The position numbers and the translations under genes are program-made. The notes under the pieces are model-generated. The model was not told the origin of the DNA. It searched no databases and saw only the letters and a list, made by a program, of their open reading frames with translations. This document shows, one piece after another, positions 49,490 through 57,899 of a stretch of DNA of 64,000 nt; within the stretch, counting starts at the first letter, position 1; every line of letters begins with the position of its first letter. Where the stretch lies: the NCBI RefSeq assembly GCF_902702935.1, contig NZ_LR738855.1, positions 1,550,001 to 1,614,000 on the forward strand, read 5' to 3'. This DNA comes from Corynebacterium rouxii. GTDB taxonomy: Bacteria; Actinomycetota; Actinomycetes; Mycobacteriales; Mycobacteriaceae.

Positions 49490-51697
49490 ATGAACGACTC
49501 CCCTGTGACGTCCGATCGTCAAATCTGGCCCGGACAAAGCTACCCACTGGGCTCTAAATACGACGGAGCAGGTACGAATTTTGCTATCTTCTCTGACGTT
49601 GCCGAAAAAGTTGAGCTCTGCCTCATCGACGCAGAGTGCAACGAGGAAAGAATTCTCCTCGACGAGGTCGATGCCCATATTTGGCACTGCTACCTCCCAG
49701 GCATCAAACCTGGCCAACGCTATGGTTTCCGCGTCCATGGCCCCTATAACCCTGCTGAAGGCAAACGTTGCGATCCCAGCAAACTACTAGTCGATCCTTA
49801 TGCACGGGCTTTTGACGGCGAATTCGACGGACATCCATCGCTGTTTAGCTATGACATCAACGATCCGGATAATCCAGAGCGTCGCAACACAGAAGACAGT
49901 CTCGAACACACCATGAAGTCGGTTGTGGTGAACCCCTTCTTTGACTGGGGTTCTGACCGCAGCCCAAACACGCCGTATAACGAGACCGTGATCTACGAGG
50001 CTCACGTCAAAGGCATGACGATGCGCCATCCCGATGTCCCCGAATCCCTCCGTGGTACTTATGCGGGTCTAGCGCATCCTTCGATCATTGAACACCTCAA
50101 AGACCTCGGTATCACTGCAATCGAACTCATGCCAGTACATCAGTTCCTGCAAGATGACCGCCTCCGCGACTTGGGGTTGCGTAACTATTGGGGCTACAAC
50201 ACCTTTGGTTTCTTTGCACCTCAACAAGATTATGCAGCGGCTCAAGAGCCAGGTGGCGCTGTCTCCGAGTTCAAAGGGATGGTGCGCGCCTTCCACGAAG
50301 CAGGCATCGAGGTCATCCTCGACGTGGTCTATAACCACACCGCCGAAGGCAACCACATGGGTCCCACGATCGCATTCCGCGGTATCGACAATGAGGCCTA
50401 TTACCGCCTCGTTGACGGCGATAAAGCCCACTACATGGATTACACAGGCACCGGAAATTCACTCAACGTTCGAGATCCGCATCCATTGCAAATGATCATG
50501 GATTCCCTACGCTATTGGGTTTCAGAGATGCACGTTGACGGTTTCCGATTCGACCTTGCTTCGACTTTGGCTCGCGAGCTTCACGACGTGGATAAACTCG
50601 CCACATTCTTCGATCTTGTCCAACAAGATCCGATTGTTTCTCAAGTCAAACTTATCGCCGAGCCTTGGGATGTTGGCGAGGGCGGTTACCAAGTGGGTAA
50701 TTTCCCACCTCTTTGGACTGAGTGGAATGGAAAATACCGCGATACTGTCCGTGATTTCTGGCGTGGTGAGCCGTCGACACTCGGCGAATTTGCTTCCCGT
50801 CTTACCGGCTCTTCAGATCTATATGCCAATAATGGTCGCCGCCCTACGGCTTCTATCAACTTCATCACTGCTCACGACGGCTTCACGCTCAATGACCTAG
50901 TTAGCTACAACCACAAGCACAACGATGCGAATGGCGAGGACGGTCGAGATGGCGAAAGCCACAATCGCTCGTGGAACTGCGGCGAAGAAGGCCCCACTCA
51001 AGACCCTGAGATTAACAAACTACGTGCACGTCAACGACGTAATTTCCTCACTACGCTATTGCTAAGCCAAGGCACCCCCATGATTGCCCACGGCGATGAA
51101 ATGGCACGTACTCAAGATGGCAATAACAATGTGTACTGCCAAGATAATGAGACGTCGTGGATGGATTGGGAGCTAGCAGACAAAAACGCTGCATTGATGG
51201 AGTTCACCAAACGACTTATCACGATCCGCCGCAACCATCCCGTGTTTAGACGCCGCCGTTTCTTGGCCGGTGGCCCGTTGGGATCAGAAGTAGGCGACCG
51301 CGATATTGCGTGGTTGGTTCCTTCTGGCAAGTTGATGGGTCAAAGCGATTGGGATTTCGCCTTTGGCAAGTCCCTCATGGTCTATTTCAACGGCAAGGCC
51401 ATCCAAGAACCCGATGCGCGCGGCCAACGCATTGAAGATGACTCCTTCATCATGATGTTCAATGCCTATCACGAGCCGATCGACTTTACTCTTCCTGACG
51501 CCGAGTTCGGCCCAGCTTGGAAACTTATCGTCGATACCAACGTTGATACCGGTTATCCTGACGAGGCAAAGACACTTCGCGCAGGAGACTCGATTACCGT
51601 CGAAGCACGCAGCACGCTGATCCTTCGACTCGTCGAAACCACCCCTGATTCCCAGACCGTGGAAAAGGACCGTCGAGACGACGACTACAGTGACTAG
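49490..51697 (+). CDS. glgX: Glycogen debranching enzyme
   Basis: Glycoside hydrolase family 13 enzyme that cuts alpha-1,6 branches of limit dextrin left by GlgP. It has 735 residues. An N-terminal carbohydrate-binding sandwich starts at YPLGSKYDGAGTNFAIFS. The barrel shows VYEAHVKGMT-like sequence (YEAHVKGMTMRHPDVP), VILDVVYNHTAEG, the nucleophile in VDGFRFDLASTLAREL, the acid Glu in LIAEPWDVGEGGYQVG, and ITAHDGFTLNDLVSYN. It works with glgP to degrade glycogen. Confidence 0.95.
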   Translation: MNDSPVTSDRQIWPGQSYPLGSKYDGAGTNFAIFSDVAEKVELCLIDAECNEERILLDEVDAHIWHCYLPGIKPGQRYGFRVHGPYNPAEGKRCDPSKLLVDPYARAFDGEFDGHPSLFSYDINDPDNPERRNTEDSLEHTMKSVVVNPFFDWGSDRSPNTPYNETVIYEAHVKGMTMRHPDVPESLRGTYAGLAHPSIIEHLKDLGITAIELMPVHQFLQDDRLRDLGLRNYWGYNTFGFFAPQQDYAAAQEPGGAVSEFKGMVRAFHEAGIEVILDVVYNHTAEGNHMGPTIAFRGIDNEAYYRLVDGDKAHYMDYTGTGNSLNVRDPHPLQMIMDSLRYWVSEMHVDGFRFDLASTLARELHDVDKLATFFDLVQQDPIVSQVKLIAEPWDVGEGGYQVGNFPPLWTEWNGKYRDTVRDFWRGEPSTLGEFASRLTGSSDLYANNGRRPTASINFITAHDGFTLNDLVSYNHKHNDANGEDGRDGESHNRSWNCGEEGPTQDPEINKLRARQRRNFLTTLLLSQGTPMIAHGDEMARTQDGNNNVYCQDNETSWMDWELADKNAALMEFTKRLITIRRNHPVFRRRRFLAGGPLGSEVGDRDIAWLVPSGKLMGQSDWDFAFGKSLMVYFNGKAIQEPDARGQRIEDDSFIMMFNAYHEPIDFTLPDAEFGPAWKLIVDTNVDTGYPDEAKTLRAGDSITVEARSTLILRLVETTPDSQTVEKDRRDDDYSD

Positions 51698-51711
51698 TTA
51701 ACGTCGACACG

Positions 51712-51757
51712 CACTGCGGCGCTCGTTCATGCGATAACGTGTTCGAGCGCTGCAGTG
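51712..51757 (+). terminator. Hairpin after glgX
   Basis: CACTGCGGCGCTCG pairs with CGAGCGCTGCAGTG (one mismatch) around an 18-base loop, 14 bases after the glgX stop. No U-run follows, so it may act as a tail-less terminator. Confidence 0.7.
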
Positions 51758-51832
51758 ATCATGTCACTGCACACCTCTAGTGTCAGACATCTGAGCAAGC
51801 ACAAACCATAGGAATTCAAGGAGCACAGCACT

Positions 51833-53179
51833 ATGTCCGGCCTCATCCCAGCACACGGCTTAAGCTTCCGCGTGGATGCCTCAACGCTGACGGGTCAGTC
51901 GTCGCTACTACGTGCAAGCCTAGGGCTTGACGACGTTCACCTGCAGGTTTCCACCATCACAGAAGTAAAAACGGTGTCTGTAGCTGATGCCTTTGACCGC
52001 GGACTAGTTACTGTCACTGCCGACAAAGATATTGCTATTTGGTTCCCGCCTAATAGCTCTACCGAACAAGAACTTTTTGTTCGTACATTGTCAGCAGCGA
52101 TGAATGGCGATGGTCCTATTCCCCAGCCCGTACCCCATTTAGATTTTGTGGCAGTCGATGTAGAAACCGCGAATAGTGACTGGGGTTCCATTTGCCAGAT
52201 CGGTGCGGCAAAAGTACGGGATGGCCATGTTGTGGAAACTAGAGAATGGCTATGTACCCCACCAGGCGATTTGAATTACTTCGACGAAGCCAACATCGTC
52301 ATCCACGGTATCACTGCAGATATGGTCGCGACTGCGCCTAGCTTCGCTGAATGCTACGAGCAATTTGCCAACTTCGCAGGAGAACTTCCACTGGCTGCGC
52401 ACAACGCTCAATTTGATATGACAGCTTTCCTGCGTGCTACTCAGGCTGCAGGCATTCGCCTACGTACTACCAATTTTGGTTGTTCCCTCGCCGCTGCACG
52501 CGCAGCACACCTACCTATTGCGAATCACAAGCTTCCCACTGTCTCACAACATCTTCATGTTGAGCTTCGGCATCACCATAACGCCTGTGCGGATGCCGAA
52601 GCCTGTGCAGGTATCCTCATCGCTCTTACGCAGCGTCTGAACACCGAAATTACTGATTTTGCTTCCGCGTTTAACACGCTAGGTTTCCACACTGGTCAGC
52701 TATCCGACGCCCGTGTGTATCCCGTTCTCAAAGTTCGTGGTGTAACGAACGCGACAGCTTCACCTCTTTCTGCCACCTCTGATATTGAAACCCCATCAGC
52801 AGAAAAACCCCGCAAAGTAACCAAAGAGGCGCGTGCGCCTTGGTCGAAAGTAGCAACTCCAGAAACAATCCCTGATCCTAATCCTGACGCCGATCCTCAA
52901 GGCCGACTCTTTGGACAATCTGTCACGCTTAGTGGCGATTTCGCCCCTTACGACAAAGGCGAGCTATGGGCTGGAATTGCGAGCCAAGGAGGTGTTATTG
53001 GCAAAAACGTAACAAAAAAGACGACAATTCTTGTGTGCGGTCCATGGGACAAACCAACCTCTAAACAAAAACGTGCCGAAGAGCTACGTGCCAAAGGCCA
53101 AGAGATTGACCTATGGACTCAAGAAGACCTGTTTGCGCAACTAGGTCTTAATCCTGCGGATGAACAACCGCCGTTTTAA
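51833..53179 (+). CDS. DEDDh exonuclease with BRCT domain
   Basis: Three-part protein of 448 residues. Residues 1-95 form a beta-type domain of unknown role. Residues 104-265 are a DnaQ-like 3'-5' exonuclease: DFVAVDVETANSDWGSICQI with Asp-109 and Glu-111, HNAQFDMTAF, and HHNACADAEACAGIL with the His and last Asp. Residues about 350-440 are a BRCT domain (GQSVTLSGDF...GGVIGKNVTKKTTILVCG). The combination suggests DNA repair. AAGGAGCACAGC precedes the ATG. Confidence 0.9.
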   Translation: MSGLIPAHGLSFRVDASTLTGQSSLLRASLGLDDVHLQVSTITEVKTVSVADAFDRGLVTVTADKDIAIWFPPNSSTEQELFVRTLSAAMNGDGPIPQPVPHLDFVAVDVETANSDWGSICQIGAAKVRDGHVVETREWLCTPPGDLNYFDEANIVIHGITADMVATAPSFAECYEQFANFAGELPLAAHNAQFDMTAFLRATQAAGIRLRTTNFGCSLAAARAAHLPIANHKLPTVSQHLHVELRHHHNACADAEACAGILIALTQRLNTEITDFASAFNTLGFHTGQLSDARVYPVLKVRGVTNATASPLSATSDIETPSAEKPRKVTKEARAPWSKVATPETIPDPNPDADPQGRLFGQSVTLSGDFAPYDKGELWAGIASQGGVIGKNVTKKTTILVCGPWDKPTSKQKRAEELRAKGQEIDLWTQEDLFAQLGLNPADEQPPF

Positions 53180-53313
53180 TATCCCACGCAGTGGCCATAA
53201 AGGGGGCTACACAAAGGGGTAAAAGATATATCTTTGGGAACCAACCCCCGTGTTCATTACGTCTGAATATGTAGAGCCTTCATATAAATAGACAAGGAGC
53301 ACTGGGGATCAGC

Positions 53314-53931
53314 ATGCAGTCCGACACCACTTTCACCCACACCGATCTTCTCGCGTCCCTTCAACTGTCGCTCACGCCACGCCGTGACCCCGCTTTTGAA
53401 GAAACCATCATCGGCGAACAAACAAGTGTTCACATTGCTTTATCTCCATGCCTTAACGCCAATATTGCTAGTAGCAAGTATTCACTCGACGACTTAGACA
53501 TAAGTGCGCAATACCTATGGGATACTGCGGCAAATAATCTGATCCGCACCACAAGTAATGCACGCGGGATCCCTATCAGAACAAGACCCACCACTTTTCT
53601 CACAAAGCGCATGACCGAAGGCCTTCAGGTTGACATCACAGGCGCTCCCACAAGTTCATGGATCGCGCATCCGCTTACCTTCGAGGTTATTTATCACCAT
53701 CTGGCCAACATCTTGTGTGCAACCCCAGTCTTCTACGTACCGCATCCTCAATTATTAATCGCCGTTGCTTCTCACATTGTGAGCCCACAATTGGAATCGT
53801 GGCTGTCAACGTTTTCTACCCCGCTCGTCAGCGATGCCTTGATTTACCACGAGGGATTCCCAGCGCATATTAAGTCCACAGCATGGCAACAACCGCTGCA
53901 CCACGGGTCCGCTAATCAATTATCGGCCTAA
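53314..53931 (+). CDS. Hypothetical protein, 205 aa
   Basis: I do not recognise the family. It is a soluble protein without signal or membrane segments. Its composition is mixed, with several His in the second half and a segment FEVIYHHLANILCATPVFYV near 130-150. The ATG follows GGGGATCAGC with a further AAGGAG a few bases before. It stands between the exonuclease gene and relS on the same strand, with gaps of about 135 and 80 bases. Confidence 0.75.
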   Translation: MQSDTTFTHTDLLASLQLSLTPRRDPAFEETIIGEQTSVHIALSPCLNANIASSKYSLDDLDISAQYLWDTAANNLIRTTSNARGIPIRTRPTTFLTKRMTEGLQVDITGAPTSSWIAHPLTFEVIYHHLANILCATPVFYVPHPQLLIAVASHIVSPQLESWLSTFSTPLVSDALIYHEGFPAHIKSTAWQQPLHHGSANQLSA

Positions 53932-54012
53932 CATTGCTGCATAGTGGTAATATGTAGCGCCGGTCATCGTCATCCCTTAGAAAATTCTTCCCCGTAGCAG
54001 TAAGGAGCATCA

Positions 54013-55032
54013 ATGCCTCAGTCACTGATTTCTGAGCTACATTCTCAGTACGCTCAATTCGTTCGGAAACATCCCCATGCCGAACGTGACTTCAGTGATG
54101 CGCTCGAAGATGTCCTTACCGATGCTGGTCTTACCTATGATCGCGTCAGCGCTCGTATTAAAGACTGGCACTCTCTTAAAACCAAAGCTCGAAAAAAGAA
54201 CGCCCAAGGTGCGTTTATTTACCCTCACCCATGGGACGATGTCCACGACATCATCGGCGTGCGAATTACTACTTTGCATTCCACCGAGATCCCACAAATT
54301 ATCGAAGCCCTCGCGGATGTTTTCACGGTGGAGCGCTCCGTCGATAAGACCGCCCTTACTCGCATTTCTGGAAGCTTTGGCTACGGATCGCATCATCTTA
54401 TTCTCAAAATCGACGACCGCGTTGAAGACCTCAACAATTACGTCGGCATGGTTTTCGAAGTACAAATTCGTACCGTTTTGCAACATGCGTGGGCAGAATT
54501 CGAACACGACATCCGATACAAGCGTTCAGCTAACCTTGATCCCCAAATCGACAGAGCTTTTACCTTAGCCGCAGGGCTCATCGAATTAGCGGATCAACAG
54601 TTCGACCTCATTGCCGCAATCCAAGAACCTCAAAAGCACAGCCCCAACCTTGAGGTAGATATTACTGCGGAAACGTTGCCGGGAGTCATCGCGATGCTCG
54701 TAGGATCCCGTTTCCCGCAATCACGCAGCGAGCACTATCGTTGGCTCGAAGAATTACTCTTCGCTCACTCCATCAACACTGCAGCACAACTCAAGGAATT
54801 GCTCAACGATCGCGACATCGAAGCAGTGCGCAAGGCCTTGAACTACAAGTTCAAGCCAGGACAAGTACGCATTATCGACGACCTCCTACTGTACCGTTAT
54901 GGCACCAAGCATATTGAAGCCACTGGGGAGACTGGAAAGAATCCTCGACTCCGTCTCCCCCGGCTTAACGAACGCCTCCGGATCCTCAACAAACATGCCC
55001 CTCGAAACCGCTCAGATTTACAACAATCCTGA
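54013..55032 (+). CDS. relS: Small alarmone (p)ppGpp synthetase, RelS type
   Basis: RelA/SpoT-fold nucleotide pyrophosphokinase without hydrolase or regulatory domains, as in small alarmone synthetases; C. glutamicum has RelP and RelS. It has 339 residues. The synthetase core runs from about 30 to 185: DVHDIIGVRITTL, GSFGYGSHHLIL, and EVQIRTVLQHAWAEFEHDIRYK split around the catalytic Glu. The C-terminal 150 residues are a helical extension, longer than in RelP/RelQ. AAGGAGCATCA precedes the ATG. The 41-residue ORF follows 52 bases later. Confidence 0.88.
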   Translation: MPQSLISELHSQYAQFVRKHPHAERDFSDALEDVLTDAGLTYDRVSARIKDWHSLKTKARKKNAQGAFIYPHPWDDVHDIIGVRITTLHSTEIPQIIEALADVFTVERSVDKTALTRISGSFGYGSHHLILKIDDRVEDLNNYVGMVFEVQIRTVLQHAWAEFEHDIRYKRSANLDPQIDRAFTLAAGLIELADQQFDLIAAIQEPQKHSPNLEVDITAETLPGVIAMLVGSRFPQSRSEHYRWLEELLFAHSINTAAQLKELLNDRDIEAVRKALNYKFKPGQVRIIDDLLLYRYGTKHIEATGETGKNPRLRLPRLNERLRILNKHAPRNRSDLQQS

Positions 55033-55084
55033 ACAAACGTATCGTGGAAATAACATACTTCAACGTTGAGGAGAATACGGATAG

Positions 55085-55210
55085 ATGACTTCATCCATTT
55101 TGATGTTTCCAGATCTCGCAGATTTTATTGCCACATGGGCGCTAAGCATCGCGGACTTCTTCCGCAAGTTTGGAATTGATTTTCCACTACCAAGCTGGGG
55201 ATTATCCTAA
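55085..55210 (+). CDS. 41-residue amphipathic peptide, possibly porin-like
   Basis: Short frame starting MTSSILMFPDLADF and ending LPSWGLS, preceded by TTGAGGAGAATACGG. Its middle (WALSIADFFRKFGIDF) would make an amphipathic helix with aromatic residues. Size, lack of a signal peptide and composition recall the short corynebacterial outer-layer porins PorA/PorH, which are 45-60 residues. I see no sequence identity I would trust, so this is an analogy. The good spacing after relS and lack of another gene in the gap support it as a real gene. Confidence 0.5.
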   Translation: MTSSILMFPDLADFIATWALSIADFFRKFGIDFPLPSWGLS

Positions 55211-55253
55211 TTCACCCAAAATCAACGAAAGCCTTTCACATAAACGCCCACTA

Positions 55254-55631
55254 TCAGCGCCTACCGCGCAACCGATCAATGTCTCGGCGTTCTTTTTTCG
55301 TTGGCCGCCCCGCGCCTTTGTCACGACGCGGCATAGAAAGCAGAATTTCTTTCGGCGGCGGTGGCGGAGAATGATCAATGTAGCAGGATTGGGCAATCGC
55401 AGCACCTACACGTTTACGAACAGTGCTCACAACCTCTACATCACGCTCGCGGTGATCAGCCCATACCCGCACTCGATCCCCAGGAGTTACCAACTGCGAA
55501 GGCTTAACTGCAACCCCGTTGAGTTTGATATGCCCCGCTTTGCACGCCTGCGCCGATAACGACCGTGTTTTGAGCAAGCGAACAGCCCAAACCCACACGT
55601 CGATACGCACAGATGCCGCATTCTCTGCCAT
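55254..55631 (-). CDS. S4-domain RNA-binding protein (Hsp15-like)
   Basis: Small RNA-binding protein of 125 residues. The S4 motif fills the first 60 residues (VRIDVWVWAVRLLKTRSLSAQ...GHIKLNGVAVKPSQLVTPGD). The C-terminus is basic with a run of five prolines near 88 and GRPTKKERRDIDRLRGRR-like end. In E. coli Hsp15 rescues stalled 50S subunits carrying peptidyl-tRNA. It overlaps nothing and is five bases from the small membrane gene, which is upstream in the same unit. Confidence 0.9.
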   Translation of the reverse strand: MAENAASVRIDVWVWAVRLLKTRSLSAQACKAGHIKLNGVAVKPSQLVTPGDRVRVWADHRERDVEVVSTVRKRVGAAIAQSCYIDHSPPPPPKEILLSMPRRDKGAGRPTKKERRDIDRLRGRR

Positions 55632-55636
55632 GGGCG

Positions 55637-55867
55637 CTATACGTCCTTATGGTTGACTATTTTTTGAACCTTAGACCAATTAACCCAACCGCCCACTACA
55701 GCGATGACCAGGCCGATGACAAGCCATGTTGCCGACTCGGCAATAAGGGCGAGAGCAATGCCGCCGACTACTCCACCAGCAACGGACACCACGGCGTTGC
55801 GAGAATACTTACGCACTTCCAATTTGCGCTGTTCAATGCTATTAATAGGACGCCTTTGCATAGTCAT
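55637..55867 (-). CDS. Small membrane protein, 76 aa
   Basis: Basic N-terminus of about 25 residues, then a glycine-rich hydrophobic stretch that could be one long or two short membrane segments (about 26-42 and 46-62), and a basic tail WSKVQKIVNHKDV. The family is unknown to me. It is co-transcribed with the S4 gene, five bases apart, and lies 25 bases downstream of the YigZ gene. Confidence 0.75.
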   Translation of the reverse strand: MTMQRRPINSIEQRKLEVRKYSRNAVVSVAGGVVGGIALALIAESATWLVIGLVIAVVGGWVNWSKVQKIVNHKDV

Positions 55868-55892
55868 GCTCTAGATACTAATGCAGCACAGC

Positions 55893-56534
55893 TTAGGATG
55901 CCGATTCAATCCATGACACCCCAGCTTCTCGCAAAACTGCCGCGCCCGAAGTAAGAGAAGACAATAATCCCTGGGTCTGTTCTCGCTGCCCAATTTCAAT
56001 CGCGATCGTCATCGTCACTCGGTTGCTATAGGAGACATCAACAATATCAATATCTCGGCGCCGTAACTCAGATTCCAACCTGCCAGCATCGCTATGGTTA
56101 GCGTCGATAGTATATAGCTCTCGACGCCTACGTTGTACGCTGTGAACCAATTCAAGGCACTGCGATACCGAATCAGAGTAGGCATGAACTAGCCCACCTG
56201 CGCCCAGTTTTACGCCACCGAAATAGCGAACGACGACCGCAACGATGTCTAGCAGACCACTACCACGGACGACGTCGAGCATGGGAGTTCCTGCAGTTCC
56301 AGAAGGTTCACCATCATCGCTTGAGCGTTCCACGGGAACTGCATCGTCCACATGAACTATAAATGCGCTGCAGTGGTGACGTGCATCAGGGAATTCATTT
56401 TTCAGTTCATTGATAACGTCTCTAGCTTCTTGTTCCGTCGTAGCCCGTCGAATTACTGTGATAAATCGTGACCGTTTAATCTCGATTTCGTTACGAAATT
56501 CCTCGTGGGCAACAGGCCTACGGTAGAGGTCCAC
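55893..56534 (-). CDS. YigZ / IMPACT family protein
   Basis: Protein of 213 residues related to E. coli YigZ and eukaryotic IMPACT. The N-terminal half holds the family pattern HHCSAFIVH and SDDGEPSGTAGTPMLDV (about 80-96) and VVVRYFGGVKLGAGGL. The C-terminal DUF1949 half has a ferredoxin-like fold. Members bind nucleic acid and act near translation. The start is MDLYRRPVAHEEF. It is 24 bases after ilvA. Confidence 0.92.
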   Translation of the reverse strand: MDLYRRPVAHEEFRNEIEIKRSRFITVIRRATTEQEARDVINELKNEFPDARHHCSAFIVHVDDAVPVERSSDDGEPSGTAGTPMLDVVRGSGLLDIVAVVVRYFGGVKLGAGGLVHAYSDSVSQCLELVHSVQRRRRELYTIDANHSDAGRLESELRRRDIDIVDVSYSNRVTMTIAIEIGQREQTQGLLSSLTSGAAVLREAGVSWIESAS

Positions 56535-56557
56535 CGCTCTCCTTTTCGTCCGAGTTG

Positions 56558-57856
56558 TTACAGATTAACGAGGTAACTATACTCTGGCGTTCCTGGTTCC
56601 AGTCGCCGGCAATCAATGCGCGAAGCATTCATTCGCTCGAGCAGACCGTCGAGTTCGGAAGCAACCCCGAGCTGAAGTCCTACGAGCGCAGTTCCGGTTT
56701 CACGGTTGTTGCGTTTGAGATACTCAAACAAAGTGATGTCATCATCTGGGCCCAAGATGTCGTTGAGGAAAGTGCGTAACTGCCCTGGCTCTTGAGGGAA
56801 ATTGACCAAGAAGTAGTGCTTGAGTCCGCGATGAACGAGGGAGCGCTCCATGATTTCCCCGTAACGCAGCACATCGTTGTTACCACCTGAGATAATGCAG
56901 ACAACGACGTCCCCGCTTCCTAGTGACAACTCTTTCAAGCCAGTAACCGACAACGCACCTGCGGGTTCTGTAATAATTCCCTCGTTTTGGTACAAGTCAA
57001 GCATCTCAGTACACACAGCGCCTTCATTAACGCTGATCGGGTGAATACGACCTTGGTTGTGTTCGATGATGTGATAGTTAAGATCACCGATACGTTTCAC
57101 AGCGGCACCGTCGACAAATGGATCAACATTGTCCAAAGTCACAGGACCGTGTGCATCCAGTGCAGCTCGCATAGATGCCGCGCCCTCCGGCTCTACGCCA
57201 ACAATCGCAGTGCGTGGCGCCATATCAGCAAGATAGCTAACAACGCCGGAAAGCAATCCGCCACCGCCAACAGGCACGACGACGGTATCAAGCGTTTTAC
57301 CCAGAGTTGTTAATTGCGCCAAGATTTCTGCCGCTACGGTTCCTTGGCCGATGACGGTATCGCGGTTATCAAAAGGTTCTACCATTGTTGCGCCTTCGAC
57401 GCGGGCGCACTCGCGAGCAGCAGCTGCCGCTTCATCAAAGTTGGCACCGGTGACGACGAGTTCTACAGCGTCACCACCGTGGACCATGATGCGGTCGCGT
57501 TTTTGCTTAGGCGTTGCTGCTGGAACGTAGATTCGACCTTTGATCCCCATGGTTCGGCAAGCAAAGGCCACGCCTTGGGCATGATTGCCTGCCGACGCCG
57601 CCACGATCCCTGCCACGCGTTGTTCCTCTGTCAGTTGCGAGATCGCATTAACAGCACCACGGATCTTATAGGAACGAACATCTTGAAGGTCTTCGCGCTT
57701 GAGATAGACTTCGCATCTCGTCATTTGCGACAACCGTGGGCAATACTGCAGAGGAGTTGGAGCAATAGAAGCAGAAATTCGCGATTGTGCCATTTGAATA
57801 TCAGCGGCGTGAATTGTGCCGAAGGTGACCTGCTGGTTTTCTGCTTCTTTACTCAT
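56558..57856 (-). CDS. ilvA: Threonine dehydratase
   Basis: PLP enzyme that deaminates threonine to 2-oxobutyrate, the first step of isoleucine synthesis. It has 432 residues from ATG 57856; a TTG three codons earlier is in frame. The PLP lysine is in LQDVRSYKIRGA and the phosphate loop in ASAGNHAQGVAF. PVGGGGLLSGVVSYLADMAP is the glycine loop. The C-terminal regulatory part (from about 340) is a single short ACT-like domain, as in C. glutamicum, where isoleucine inhibits the enzyme. It lies downstream of dnaE with a gap of about 43 bases. Confidence 0.95.
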   Translation of the reverse strand: MSKEAENQQVTFGTIHAADIQMAQSRISASIAPTPLQYCPRLSQMTRCEVYLKREDLQDVRSYKIRGAVNAISQLTEEQRVAGIVAASAGNHAQGVAFACRTMGIKGRIYVPAATPKQKRDRIMVHGGDAVELVVTGANFDEAAAAARECARVEGATMVEPFDNRDTVIGQGTVAAEILAQLTTLGKTLDTVVVPVGGGGLLSGVVSYLADMAPRTAIVGVEPEGAASMRAALDAHGPVTLDNVDPFVDGAAVKRIGDLNYHIIEHNQGRIHPISVNEGAVCTEMLDLYQNEGIITEPAGALSVTGLKELSLGSGDVVVCIISGGNNDVLRYGEIMERSLVHRGLKHYFLVNFPQEPGQLRTFLNDILGPDDDITLFEYLKRNNRETGTALVGLQLGVASELDGLLERMNASRIDCRRLEPGTPEYSYLVNL

Positions 57857-57899
57857 GGGCAACAATTTTAACCACGGGGGTACTACTGCTGCCTAACCC

